A DNA stretch of 64,000 nucleotides, from the NCBI GenBank assembly GCA_022496185.1, contig WTXG01000020.1, forward strand, positions 248,001 to 312,000, in the 5' to 3' direction. Below the pieces are notes generated by a model. The model worked only from the letters and a program-made list of their open reading frames with translations, searched no databases and was not told where the DNA came from. Position numbers and translations under genes: made by a program. Position 1 is the first letter of the stretch, and each line of letters opens with the position of its first letter. Shown in pieces: positions 11,642 through 22,632 of this stretch. The DNA is from Multifurca ochricompacta. Its lineage: Eukaryota > Basidiomycota > Agaricomycetes > Russulales > Russulaceae.

Positions 11642-13377
11642 ATGCTGCTTCCACAATCTCTTTGGGCTCTCGTAACTCTACTCTGGCTTTCTGTGCCTTC
11701 AGTACGAGCACAGACCACGCCTGTTTCGCTCTCCTTCAACACGCCCGTCACCCTCACAGGGAGGAACTTTTCCACGACTTCTACCCCTCTTCTTTTCTCC
11801 CTTCCATCACCCTCTTCTCCGGAGGTTACAGTGTCTTTAGCGTTGTGTGCGGCCGCATCGAGTAACTCCCCTAGGGTATTTGTGAGCAATAGCAGTAGTG
11901 CCCAGGTCGTACCGGGACCCACTGGCGGGGCGGATGTATATGAGGTCATTTTAAGTGGTCTTGGCTTGGGGAATTTTACGTTCGAGTTGCAGACGGGAAT
12001 TACGGGTGTACTGGCTGTGTACGGCGGCAGCGCGGCTGACAGCCTCGAGATTGGTGTATCACAAGGCAGTAAGCAAAGCGTCGTCCCATTTCGCTTTTCC
12101 TTACGTCCCCCCCTCGCAAAACTCACACATATATGCGCCTTTGGTGTGCGATGTGCGAATAGCAACACCACTCCATGCGCCCCTCGCAGATGTGCCCTTC
12201 TTCGGTGACTCGACCGCAAATGAAGCCCTCCTCTTCTCTCCTCCCTTCCTTCCGCCTACGCCAGCTCCACAGCCGACATACCCAAACTACACACTCCCGC
12301 TTGCGAACACCTCGCTCCCGTCGCCACCAGCCACGCAGAACACTCCAAATTTTACACTCTTTCTCGCCCCGCTCTCTGCCCGGCTCACCGCGCTCCCGCA
12401 GACCGCGTGTGCAGTGCGCGCTGGCGTCACGAATGACCCACGCGCGGCACGGAGCGCGCAGGTGCTCGCGGAGCAGCTCTGGTTACGCGACTCCCAAGGC
12501 TGGCGTAGGGAATGGCTTGTCGGACAGCTCACGCCGCTGACGAATTATAGCGTCTATGCGATTCAGGACGGTACACGGCTCAGTGGGCCTTTATATTTCA
12601 CTACTAAATCTGGTGAGTCTTTCTCTCTTCACTTGGTCCTTCCTGCTCCCCCCCCCTCTCCCCCTCTCTCCCCCACTTCACCTTTTCTTTCACTCGCGTT
12701 TCGATCAACAAGTGTGCTGATATGTCGTGTTTCGGCGGGTGATCTATAACGATCAGCGTCGTTCTCGTGCCAACTCGTACACGCGTTGCCCTTCTGCCCG
12801 ACCACGGCTACGCCGTGCCCCTCCCTGTACCACCTGCCCGCGCGCTCGTGTACGACGCGACAAATTTGCCTGACAGTTTGGCCACGCCGCTTCTTGGATA
12901 CCTCACCAACTTTACCACGAGCCTACTCACGACCGCTTGCGGTCGCGACATCTACTCGCCTTTACAGACTGCGCAGGTTGCCAGACAGCCTATCGTCACT
13001 GGCTCTGCTCCATCTCATTCCCGCGGTGCGGCGAATTCCCCCAGACAGAGAGCACCTCAAAGCAAGGAGAACAGGAGCAACCCCTCACAGTTCCCCTTCC
13101 CGCACTAGTTTCACAGCCGTCGGGTATGACACCGCGTAATGCAGCGCTGGGAAATGTTAGTGACTACACCGCGCTGCTACCTTGCCTCGAGACCTGCCAA
13201 GCGGTAGACCGCGCGTGTCCTATTTTCCTGGGCTTCCGCTGCCCACTGCCTGATTTCACAGCTAGTGCTTCCTATGGGGTCGGGTACATCGATAGTGCAG
13301 ATGGGGACGTACAGGGGGGTGGCATCCCTGGTGTCGCGCAAGATCAATGGGGGAACGTGCTCTGCAATGCGAGCTGA
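11642..13377 (+). CDS. mid1: Mid1-type stretch-activated Ca2+ channel subunit, apparently frameshifted
   Basis: Homologue of fungal Mid1, the regulatory subunit of the Cch1-Mid1 plasma-membrane calcium channel. The chosen start gives a signal peptide (LWALVTLLWLSVPSVRA, then AQTTP); an in-frame ATG at 11573 would add 23 residues. Introns lie at 12069-12189 and 12613-12756. The ectodomain has many N-glycosylation sites, and the family block DSTANEALLFSPPF is present. The C-terminal cysteine-rich region has CQLVHALPFCP, YSPLQT, CAGCQTAYRHWLC, CLETCQAVDRACP and FLGFRCP followed by SASYGVGYID. These blocks lie in three frames: one base seems missing near 12809 (between FCPTTA and YAVPLP) and one near 12969 (between YSPLQT and CAGCQ). 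Everything else looks intact, so sequencing or assembly error is at least as likely as a true pseudogene. Confidence 0.88.
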
Positions 13378-13796
13378 AGAACGGCGCACGTATGTTCGTG
13401 GATCTCAGGATGGCCCTTTAAAAGGTATCACAGATCCCTGATGACCACATTGAGGGGGGAGGATGGATGGCCCTTACGGTAGAAACTGGGCTTGGGAACT
13501 CGCTCGTTGGAACCGAGCGCTCAATGCTGATGTGGTGGCACCGCGAGTCAAGAATATTTTCCCTGCTCGTTTTGGCTCGCTTGGGTTGGATTGGATTGGA
13601 TTGGATTGTACGGTACGGTACAGTACTGAGTATCATATCTCATGGGTACATCTCAGGGCTCGGAGAGAGCGAATGCACTCTAGCATTTCTCTACGTGCCG
13701 AGGCCCAGATGTGCCACGGGGGTCAGAGAATTTCTTTTATACAACGAGTAGTACGGTGGGGAATGGCAAAGAGATGATAGTTATCGTAACATTCAT
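13378..13796. other. Spacer between convergent mid1 and mago genes
   Basis: About 420 bp holding both 3' ends. A (GGATT)n tract lies near 13585-13607 with GGTAC repeats after it. No gene seen. Confidence 0.6.
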
Positions 13797-14733
13797 CTAT
13801 ATAGGTTTTATTTTGAAGTGCAACGAGATCAAGGAGAAGATAAGGCACTGTAGGATTTGATAAAGGTCCATCACAACATCGCCTTCAGAAGTTCAGACTT
13901 TAGGAACGCACCTTTAGGTCCTGCACCAAGTAGTAAAACACCCGCAAGCCCTCAGGGTCCTCGCTATCCTGAATATCGACAAGCGAGCCAATTTTCGCTG
14001 TCTAGTTGAAGTTATTGAGAAAAAATGAGTATCCGCGCTGCGGATGGAATGGGTATTTTGCGCACGTACTTCGAATGCGATGTGATCGTTTCCGACACGG
14101 ATTTCCAACTCTTGCTTCCCGACAATATTCTTCTTTGGCCAATTCGTGTCGTCTTCTCTAAAACGGGGCAAGACGAGTTGGGACGAATCAGTGGCATGGA
14201 TCATGGGAGCGAGAGAAGGTAGAAGGGGTGGAAGGGGGTGGTGAAAAATGAAATGAGATGATGTTCCATACTTGATAATTTCACTTTGCTCTACGATATG
14301 CTTCAACTCTTTTATGACGAGTGGGCCGACCCACACTATAGACAGATGATAAGCACTTGGGAGCAGACGAGGAAGGAAAAGAAGGCTAAAGGAGAGAAGG
14401 AGAGGGAGGGGCTCTGTGGGGTTTTTTTACGCACTCTCTTTGCGGATGAGCGAGTCGTTCCTGTAATTAGAGTTGTTCGCGTAACGAAGTCGTCCATGAG
14501 AGTACTCGAATTCAAGGAACTCGTGGCCGTGCTTCCCAGAATGACCGGTGCTTTTTTTGTTTTTTTTTGTAAGAGGACACACGAGTGTCAGCTGGGAGTT
14601 TGAAGCTTAATAGAGAAAAGAAATCGACAACGTACTAGTATCTGTGAACAGTGTAAGCACCCAAACACGAGGAAATTTGAAGTAAGGGAAAGTACTACCT
14701 GAGGTAGAATGGGTCTTTGTCGTGAGAGGACAT
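13797..14733 (-). CDS. mago: Mago nashi, exon junction complex core
   Basis: Partner of Y14 (RBM8A) in the exon junction complex, acting in the nucleus and on spliced mRNA. Seven exons on the minus strand reconstruct the whole protein of about 148 residues without gaps: 14733-14699, 14641-14636, 14550-14435, 14335-14272, 14157-14070, 14001-13912 and 13847-13797. Family blocks in order are [92 protein letters not shown] and the terminal [12 protein letters not shown]. The second exon is a 6-nt microexon; without it the strictly conserved RYY of the first beta strand would be lost. The gene is convergent with mid1 and tandem with mrps10. Assignment is firm. Confidence 0.96.
14636..14641 (-). 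other. mago: 6-nt microexon of mago
   Basis: On the minus strand the sequence is ttcacag, then ATACTA, then gtacgt. Exon 1 ends CTC AG and exon 3 starts C ACC GGT. Only insertion of ATACTA gives L-R-Y-Y-T-G-H, the conserved Mago N-terminal strand. Both flanking introns have canonical GT and AG ends. Confidence 0.85.
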
Positions 14734-14851
14734 GGCTGACTGTGCTCTGACTGAAGGTCGTGTGTCGTGTACAAGTCGGTTACAACGCGTCCAACACATA
14801 CACACGGTTGTATTATGTAATAATCAAAGAGGAAGCGGAGCGGCCAAGTAA

Positions 14852-16216
14852 CTACGCAGCAGGGGCAGAGGCAGAGGCAGTCTGATTTACTGCCTGGCTC
14901 TCCACTTCTACAATTTTATCACCTAGTTCCTTCACTTTCTGCTTGTTCGTTGGCCTTCCTAGACGCATACGACCCACAACAGATTGTAGATGCGAACGCC
15001 CGATGCCAATGGGCAAACGGTGCCAGCGCACAACCCTCAATCCGACGCCTGGCAGCGCATGCGCTTCAAGATAACGAACCCATCGGTCCACTACCTCGGA
15101 GTCCGCGTCGAACGCCTTGATCGCGCGCGCGTGCACGCGCCTTTCAAAATTCTCCTGCGATTTTTTGTGTGCGAAAGGGCCACGTGGGACCGTCCATAGC
15201 GTGCGCTTTGTAGGAAGGGAGACAACGCCAGAAATCGGGATTCCGAGGGATGCTGCAGCATGAGACGCAAAATGCGCAGCGAGCTGAATACGTTCGGGGT
15301 AGTGTGCACGGAACTGAATGAACGCGACCGGGATGCCATGGGTGCGCGGGTGCCGATACGGTTCGAGGATGCCACGGCCATGGACTACAGTTGCATGCCA
15401 CTCACGCTCTTCGGGTCTATCCGTACGCCACGAAGTCCCTTCACCGTTGTACCCCCGCGTTTAGGAGGAGGGAACCTTATATCCATGAGAAAGGGATAAG
15501 GGATGAATGGGATTGTTACCGAAGTCGTACTTACATAGGTGATTCTGCAGCTGCGGTAGGCTGAGGTCCAGGGGTTAAAGCTTCCGGGGTTCTAGACAGA
15601 CGTGAGAAAACAGGTATAGTAGAGAAGAGAACTCACGGTGGTGCTGCTGATCTGTCTGCTTCTGCCGCTACGGTCTGTGCTTTTGGAGTTTCCCTGGTCC
15701 TATGAAACACCTTCAATACACTGAGGAAGGAGACGCGCGTAAAAACTAACGGTGGATGAGAGTCAATCATCTCGGAAGGTGCTGTCACCTTGTCTCTGCG
15801 AGAACGAGATGCACTTAGTAGAGAAGGCATTTTCAAAAAACACGTTCAACGTACGACGTGGATGTGGCAGAAGCAGTCTTTCCTACATCTCCTACAAGTC
15901 CACTAGTTAACACCGGCGTGGCTTCTGGTGTTAAAGCCTTCCTGTAACGACAACAACATAGAGTCAGAGGGACGTAGGACGGCAAAACAATAAGAACTTA
16001 CGAAGAGGCGGCAATAGGTGTAGAACCCTGTTTCACAGGTTGAGTCTTCAGAACGTTTCCAACCTTGGATCTACGCGACTTGGTGAAGTTGTGACCATGA
16101 CGTGTTTATTGGACTTACGGGGGCGGCGCGCTACTAGAGCCATTCGAGCGAGAGAAGGTCAATGTCGCCTTGGGAGGTGCCCGAATGATTGTACGCCTTA
16201 ACGTACAGGAGAGCAT
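14852..16216 (-). CDS. mrps10: Mitochondrial small-subunit ribosomal protein S10
   Basis: uS10m/Rsm10-type protein of the mitochondrial ribosome. The start at 16216 gives a presequence rich in Arg/Ser (MLSCTLRRTIIRAPPKATL). Seven exons are proposed, with starts or ends at 16216-16119, 16070-16002, an exon ending in the donor near 15871, a SDKVTAPSEMIDSHPP exon, a TRETPKAQTVAAEADR exon, a TPEALTPGPQPTAAAE exon and the long last exon ending at 14852. The S10 core reads HGIPVAFIQFRAHYPERIQL, HFASHAAASLGIPISG, LPTKRTLWTVPRGPFAHKKS, QENFERRVHARAIKAFD and VVDRWVRYLEAHALPGVGL. At a run of five C (plus strand 15452-15456) the frame appears to slip: PPPKRG upstream and YNGEGTSWRTDRPEEREW downstream lie in different frames. 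A one-base error there or an unseen small intron could explain it. The gene shares a 162-bp promoter region with sus1. Confidence 0.9.
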
Positions 16217-16378
16217 ATTGTTTGAAGTTTGAAGGTGAAGTCTCCCCTTCGCTTCGCGGAGGATACGGCGCGTCTTGTACAAATTTGGTATGTTTTTCTC
16301 GTGAGCACGTGTTTCAACACTTAAAGCCCACAAACCATTTAGCCACAACCACCACAATATACAGCTCGAGATTTACCG
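16217..16378. promoter_or_regulatory. Bidirectional promoter region, mrps10/sus1
   Basis: Only 162 bp separate the two divergent ATGs, so both core promoters and leaders must lie here or inside the genes. No clear TATA box is visible; a CGCTTCGCGG stretch near 16250 is the GC-rich core. Confidence 0.6.
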
Positions 16379-16841
16379 ATGCCCTCAACAACACTATCCG
16401 AACTGGACACCTTGTTTCATCAGCTACAGCGTCGGATGGTCGAATCAGGTGAATGGGACAGGTGCGTCTGTGAGAGCTTTCAGTGTTGTTTAACTGTGAC
16501 ATGAACTGCGGTTGTATTAGGATCCTCTTGCAGCTGCGGTATCAACTGAATGACGCTGGCTGGCTGGATTCTATGCGTGCACAAACGTTGGGTAGGTGTC
16601 TTTTTGACTCTTAAGGGAGGCGTAATTCTTCAATATAAACCTCAGAGCACGGTAATGGTTTGGAGCAGCCCTCATTTCGTGAACTCCTGGATGGCACGAG
16701 GATGCGCGCACACGGTATATTATCGTTTTAGCCCCACTTATCTCGACACAACTAACCTTCAACTCAAAAGACGTGCCAGAGGCTGTCAAATTTCAAGTAT
16801 TAACGTCGATACGTTCGTTCCTGGACAAGCAAATTGAGTGA
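16379..16841 (+). CDS. sus1: Sus1/ENY2, SAGA deubiquitinase module and TREX-2 subunit
   Basis: Small nuclear protein linking SAGA-dependent transcription to mRNA export. Four exons (16379-16461, 16521-16591, 16646-16714, 16771-16841) give 97 residues, the usual length. Family blocks are LFHQLQRRMVESGEWDRILL, QLRYQLNDAGWLDSMRAQTL, PSFRELLDGTRMRAH and, at the C-terminus, DVPEAVKFQVLTSIRSFLDK followed by QIE. All four helices of the Sus1 fold are represented. SUS1 genes carry introns even in intron-poor yeasts, so a four-exon structure is in keeping with the family. It is divergent from mrps10. Confidence 0.93.
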
Positions 16842-19800
16842 TAAGGATCTTTCGTCATCATCACAACCTCTCTTCTCGCGGGGAGGGGAGAGCTTCCCCA
16901 CGTAATATCCCTATCTACGAGGCCGAACGGATCCAACTTTGGCTGCTCGGACCAAGCTGAAAAAGGCCAGCCCCTGAAATTCTGACAGGTTAAAGTGTTC
17001 TTCAGAAGGTGGTGATACATGCTGTTTGCACCTTGCCACGGACCATGCCTGCATCCTCGCAACCCGGGCTCCTGTGCGTTTGTCTATTTGGACACAGAAT
17101 GACCCCATTCCAAGAGCACCTTCAGGCTGAATTGGTGATGCCTACTCTCAATGACATCCACCATGCCGTTGGTTCTGCTATTTGGGGATTCTCAGCCTGC
17201 GCAAGTGTTCAACTGTAATATACCTGTGAAGCTGAAAGGCAAACCCTGACTGCGGGCGCGTAACAACCCTCGATCAAATCTGCGTGCATATCACTATCTC
17301 TCAGCAACAAGTCGGTCATTTTCATACGTCCCGCTCAAGGCCATGCTCTGTGATGGCTCGGGAGAACAGTGATCGTCGGTCGCTTCGAAATGTGCAGTCA
17401 AGCCAGCAGGGCTTCGGCATCCAGCTTGACCACTCGATCCATCCGACATGTTTTCTCTTTTTCTATCAGCATGAAGCCCCACAGCGCGGAGCACCCATGC
17501 ATTGTTCAATTGTCCTCTGTGAGACTGGGTCCCCCTCACTCCCCCTTCGGGATGTATCTGACCAGTAGAACAGCCAAATAGGAAGAGGGGAATATCCCGC
17601 AGTGACCGATGGTTATATCTTTTCATTCCTCGGGACCCCTCGGGAAGTGCTATCATGGTTGAGGCGAGTGCACCAAGGAAGAATTGAACAGGGGTTTGTC
17701 CTTGGAAGCCTGTCAAGCCAATTGATCAAGTGTTGCTTGAGTTGGGTTGGGTTAGTACGAGAGTTATGGAATATTTGAACAGTTTGATCAGCTGCTTTAC
17801 CCTCATTCATGCACTACTTCATGGGTCACAGACATATTAGTTATGGTCAGGCGGTGGCGACGAGATGGGCATATTGGGGATGCAATTAAATGAAAGACGT
17901 GCGGTCCACTGGACAGTGTGACCCAGACCATGCTGAGCCTTGAATGATTTCGCAAAGTTCGCAGAAGTTTGGAATCAGTAAGGCGAGGACAAAAGGCTGT
18001 AAGCTCTCTCCTATCCTCAACTCGCAGATCAAACAAGGGTTCATAACGAGGGCCTGAACAGTCAGACTGATACAGAGCGAGGTGAGCTATAAATGTTCCT
18101 CGAAATTGAGAAATGCATACAACACGAGGTTCGTCGCGGGAAGTCTCAGAGATCGGAGAACGCAGTATGGTGAGTGAGCACCTGTAGTCATAGCCCCTAG
18201 TTCTATGCACCAGATCTACTGGTTTTCGTCGCACGTTCATTGTCCATAAATGGATGCTCAACAATGGTCATCATCACATGAATTAGTTGCGCCAGTGATG
18301 GGGAGTAGATAAATAGACATTCACGCATATGGAGAGATCAACAACACTTGATGCAGTGGCCGTCACAGGAGACAGTGGAGTATGCTGGCACGTGTAATCT
18401 CCGGACTTCTCAATATACTAGACAATATCTGCCATGAGGTGTGAACGAAGTACAAGTAGCTTTGTGCCCAGTATCGAAGATGACGGTACCTCTCCTCAAG
18501 ATGCAAGGGTGGCCTGATTAAACCAGGCTTCGGCGGGGGGAATAACATGTATATGGGTACTAAGTGATTAGAACTCCTTTATCAGCTGTTGCGCTTGCTG
18601 ATAAGATTCTGGTACCACTTGGCATGTGGAAAACGTCATTCAAGTCGTCAGAAATACAATTGACTTGGGAGCTGTTCGAATTGTGATAAGCTGACTTACA
18701 ACATTAAGTCAGACAGCTGATGAGACAGACATTTTGGATCCTGAAGAAACACAACAACCAAAGTTTCGACGAAAGCCACGTGAAGAGAAAGGGTAAGGTG
18801 CACGCATATATAATAATGGCAGTCGTGGATCGGAGAGTAAGCAAGAGACAAGAGAAGGGCAACCAACTGAGACTCCGAATTGCGAAACGGTGATGTACGT
18901 GACGTGCGTGTTCAAGTGGGATTTGAATAAATACGAACCAGAAGGATCGGAGGTCAGTCAGGCACAAGGTCACTGGCAAGCAACATTCTCTAATCAAGAG
19001 CCGGACGAATCTATTTGGCGGGAGGGGGTAATGATGACAACGTGCTCGTCTATAGCACATACAGACGCCTGGATCCATTGAGGTAGGAGAATAGTAGGAT
19101 GCTGTACTGATCTGAGGATCATGAAAGATCAATTCTACATCCAAGATCAGGGCACTACATTCTGGGTTGTAGCAATTTAATACGTTAGCATTTCAACGCC
19201 GGCACAGAAATCGATGTCGAGGATGAATCCCGAAGTGAAGCACGCAGCATAGCTTGCCAAGCACTAGTTCGATTGCTAGTCGAGCCGAGCAAGAGAAGTT
19301 CCAGCAGTTGGGATCATCTTGTTGGCGGCGTGAATAGTCGGAAATTCTCAAGGAGAAAGCGATTCGACCGGTCATAAAAAGGTTCAAGTCCTCGTACAAT
19401 CTGAATCATAAACCCCCATTCCATCTCCTATACACTGTTAACACAGAAACCCAAGCCAAGTCCACATCCAGAGCTCGTAACCGGAGGATAAGGACTGTGC
19501 AAGGAACGAAATAGTATAGAAAACGAGCAGTGCACAACGAGGTCGAACTGATTTTATCAAAGCACACAGGAAGAGCTGATGGGCAAGGGCAGATACGATT
19601 CACCCGGTTCACGGGTGCACCAGAAACAAAATGGTGACGTTCTAAGACTGAATATCCAGGGCTGGATTCGCGGAAAGTGAGGGGTAAAAAAGTAGTAGCC
19701 AGGTACTTTCGATAACTGTGGGCTTTGAGAGTGTTCCCTCTATCGGGATTAATGCATGGCTGTGTATTCCCAACAAGAGCTGGGACAAGTAGGAGTTCCA

Positions 19801-20886
19801 AAAGATTCTGCAGCGCAATAGAACCAAAGCAAGCACAAGTCAAAGCGTAATATCCGTCCATATGCACCAAATCCATTGTTAGACCCTTCAACACGTTGAA
19901 GAGTGGACTGGAGCCAAAGGGCAGATTGGCCATCCGTCACAAACCAGTGCGGTTCAATGCAGGAGCACTGTTTCATTTCTGCGTTCTACCAGAGCCAGAT
20001 CCGCGTGTCAGTGAACATTTTATGATTCGCGATGGGCATACGTGAAAGAAGAGTCTAGGGCAATAGCTGACACTTTAAACGCAAAGCTGTGAAGACTTTG
20101 AATGGCCCTGGAAATTTGCGCTCGTGCACATTTGTCAATGATTATAATCACGCAACTCGGGATCTTTAACTGGAAAGCACTACAAAAGGCGGCGAAAAGA
20201 AATCGTGCAGCACGATAATTCCTACCATGGCAACAATCACCGCGACTTGAAGTCAGGTTCTCCCTTCTCGCTTGGAAGCTTGGGTCAGATACAGCTGAAT
20301 AAATGAACATCCTTTCAAGCTCCGAGAGCCTGAATACGTTCGACCAACGGTACCCCGGTGGAAGGGTTGATGAATTAAAATAGTGATCAAAGAGGAAGTA
20401 CCATAAATGTGCCAAGATGGTGGTGGTAGAATATTGACAGCAGTGAGAAAGAACATGGTGAGTACAGAGTGCGAGTACAACAGAAGGACGTGCGTCAGGG
20501 ATGAAAAAATGAGCAGATGAGCAGAGAGGCAGAAATACATGATGAAAAAACGACTGAATGAATGCAAGTGAAGCATAGCCCGAAATGAACACAGAAGCAC
20601 AGCCAGCGCGTAAAGATAGTAAAAAGCGGCGGACTTTCGAGGTCAAGAGTTGAAACGCGGGAGGGATGGAAATACAGGATTTGGGCCTTTCAATAAAGAA
20701 GTGTGATAATGAACCAGCGCAGAGGAACCAGCAGAGTCAATAGGTTTTGAATGTTGGATGTTATTGGTACTTTTGAGTCATGAAACCATCTTCCAGGGTT
20801 GTGTTTATGTCTGCGACAATCGACTCTGAGAAGATTTGTGAAGGACGGGTTGATAATTCAGGAAACGATTGCGGGCTTGATCGTGT
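16842..20886. other. 4-kb stretch with no recognisable gene
   Basis: Several minus-strand frames of 140-210 codons lie here (17294-17716, 17803-18264, 18704-19144, 19406-19933, 20020-20646). Some contain hydrophobic stretches, for example YALTCACFGSIALQNLLELL near 19850, and one piece near 19370 reads FLLENFRLFTPPTR. I could not join them into a family. A many-exon membrane-protein gene on the minus strand, a decayed gene, or non-coding DNA are all possible. Confidence 0.35.
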
Positions 20887-22518
20887 TTAGTCTGCAGGAT
20901 CCGAGATAAATATATTACGCTCGCCGGGAATTGTGCTCGTCCCGTGGCACGTTGCCGCGTGTTTCCACCTGGAATAGAATACAATAAACCACGGTCGCGC
21001 TCTTGCTACGCTACTAGTTGTCTGCACTCACCAAAAAAGTTCCTTCACCTTTAACCATTCCGCCATTAATTCAGCAACCCGTGGAGGAAAGAAGAGAAGA
21101 GGTGAACCTTAGCATCGGCGTCTTTAACACCCTGTGCAGGTACCCAGCGAGTGCAGCGGTGGCACCGGCCCTCAAGCATGTGCGTACGCTCGAGCTTACC
21201 AGGCCGCTGGCGCGGAGTTGTGCGGAAGGCAGTTGGCGGTGAGAACGGGCGCGCCGTAGACGCCGCGATGCCTGTTAGTAGTGTGTACACCTCGGCAAGG
21301 CCCAGGGGTTCAAAACCGGGATGACATACCATGAAAGTACTGCATATGGTAGCTGTCACACGCATGGAATAGAGAAATTAGAAAGGGTACAGGAGTGAAG
21401 ATAGGACACTGTGTAAGGTATATAAGGGCTATATGAGATACGGGCCGGGTAGGACAAATACGCACCACTTGTACGCGGAGAATTTCATGCTAAGCCAAAC
21501 TTTACCTGTGCCTGTGCAGGCGCACAGAGGGCAGAGACCAACTTTTATATGACCGGAGCCGCGAACGAGACGCGGGGTGTAGAGGTCAAAGACGTCCCGC
21601 GGAGGGTTGATTGTGCAGCCAGAAGGACTAAAAGGCAATAAGATACGAGATATGAGATTAATAGAGAACATACGCTTTGAGCACAGGAGGTATGACCGGA
21701 AAGCGAACATAAAAACCTGGAAAATCGGGGTTAATCGGGATAGAGGGTGGAAAGGTACGTTGAGAGAAGAACGACGCGGATGAAGTGGGAGCAGAAATCT
21801 TAAGTCGCTTAGTCCCTCGGCGGGCTGCAGGTGCGGAACGCTTCAAAGCAACAGCCAAAGAGGGAGTCCTAGAGGCCGATTCAATATCAGACTGTGCGCT
21901 ATCTGGGCGATGGCGAGGTGCAGGCGTGCAAGAGAGTGGTGTGTCGACAGAAGACGAAGTAGACAAGGGGGAAGAAAAAGGTGAAACGGATGGCTGCGAA
22001 GTAGCTCTTAGAGGGGTCGAGGTACAACCCAAGTGGAGTGAGGAGGGTGGCGGTGAAGATTCGTCGTCATCGTCAAAGTCGGAATCACCATCATTATCAG
22101 TATCAGAGTCGTCCTGAGAATTAAGAAGCTTTTCGAGAAAAGGCTGACGAGGTGAAGCGCGAGCCAAAGCGCGAGCCGGACGAGGAGGACGAGGAGAATG
22201 ATCTATGGGTGACAAGCCGGGGGTGAGTGCATCTCTGAAAGGAATAGGAGGAGTAAATAGGTGAGGAGTCGCAGCCAGAGCGGGAGAAAGTTTTTGATAG
22301 TACTGAGAGTGCTTGAGCGGAGACGGAGACGCATACATCTCGAGATTGGCATTGTGTGATGGCGACTTGAAAAGAGAAAAGCCAAACTCGGAAAAAAAAG
22401 GTGTCGACTCTGCTGAGGACGTATTGGATGAAGAGCACGAGGCGGAACCTAAGAAGATAAAGGAGGACCTAAGCCGCCCTCGACTGACTTGTGATGTTGT
22501 ATCCGAGTTCGAGTTCAT
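20887..22518 (-). CDS. Rua1 C-terminal (DUF4451) domain protein, zinc-binding regulator
   Basis: Putative nuclear transcription regulator. Residues 1 to about 280 (exon 22518-21674) are Ser/Pro-rich with an acidic run of Asp residues (DSDTDNDGDSDFDDDDE) and a short basic patch (RRGTKRLKI). Spliced exons then give the conserved C-terminal domain: DVFDLYTPRLVRGSGHIKVG, LCPLC, VWLSMKFSAYK, YHMQYFHG, RPFSPPTAFRTTPRQRPGKL, EGRCHRCTRWVPAQGVKDAD and WWKHAATCH. The Cys/His pairs (CPLC with the YHMQYFHG His, and CHRC with the H...CH) look like two zinc sites. The family is known from Rua1 of Ustilago, a regulator of ustilagic acid synthesis, but most members have no assigned role. The small last exons (VKELFW, then WKHAATCH) were placed by family match. 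It is divergent from the p24 gene, 114 bp away. Confidence 0.88.
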
Positions 22519-22632
22519 CGTTACAGGTGACGGGTTAAGGAGAGAGTCAATGTCTCAATAAATAATGTCAATAGGTGCAGTCAGTCAGCTCACTCTCACT
22601 TTCCCACGGGTATTTCTCCTTCCCTCATCCTC
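22519..22632. promoter_or_regulatory. Bidirectional promoter region, Rua1-C gene/p24 gene
   Basis: 114 bp between divergent start codons. It contains an AT-rich segment (caataaataatg near 22555-22566) and a pyrimidine-rich run before the p24 ATG. No classical TATA box can be assigned. Confidence 0.55.

Noticed and set aside
20020..20646. Wax synthase-like membrane acyltransferase
   Set aside because: Hydrophobic frames suggested it, but none of the family's motifs could be found in any frame.
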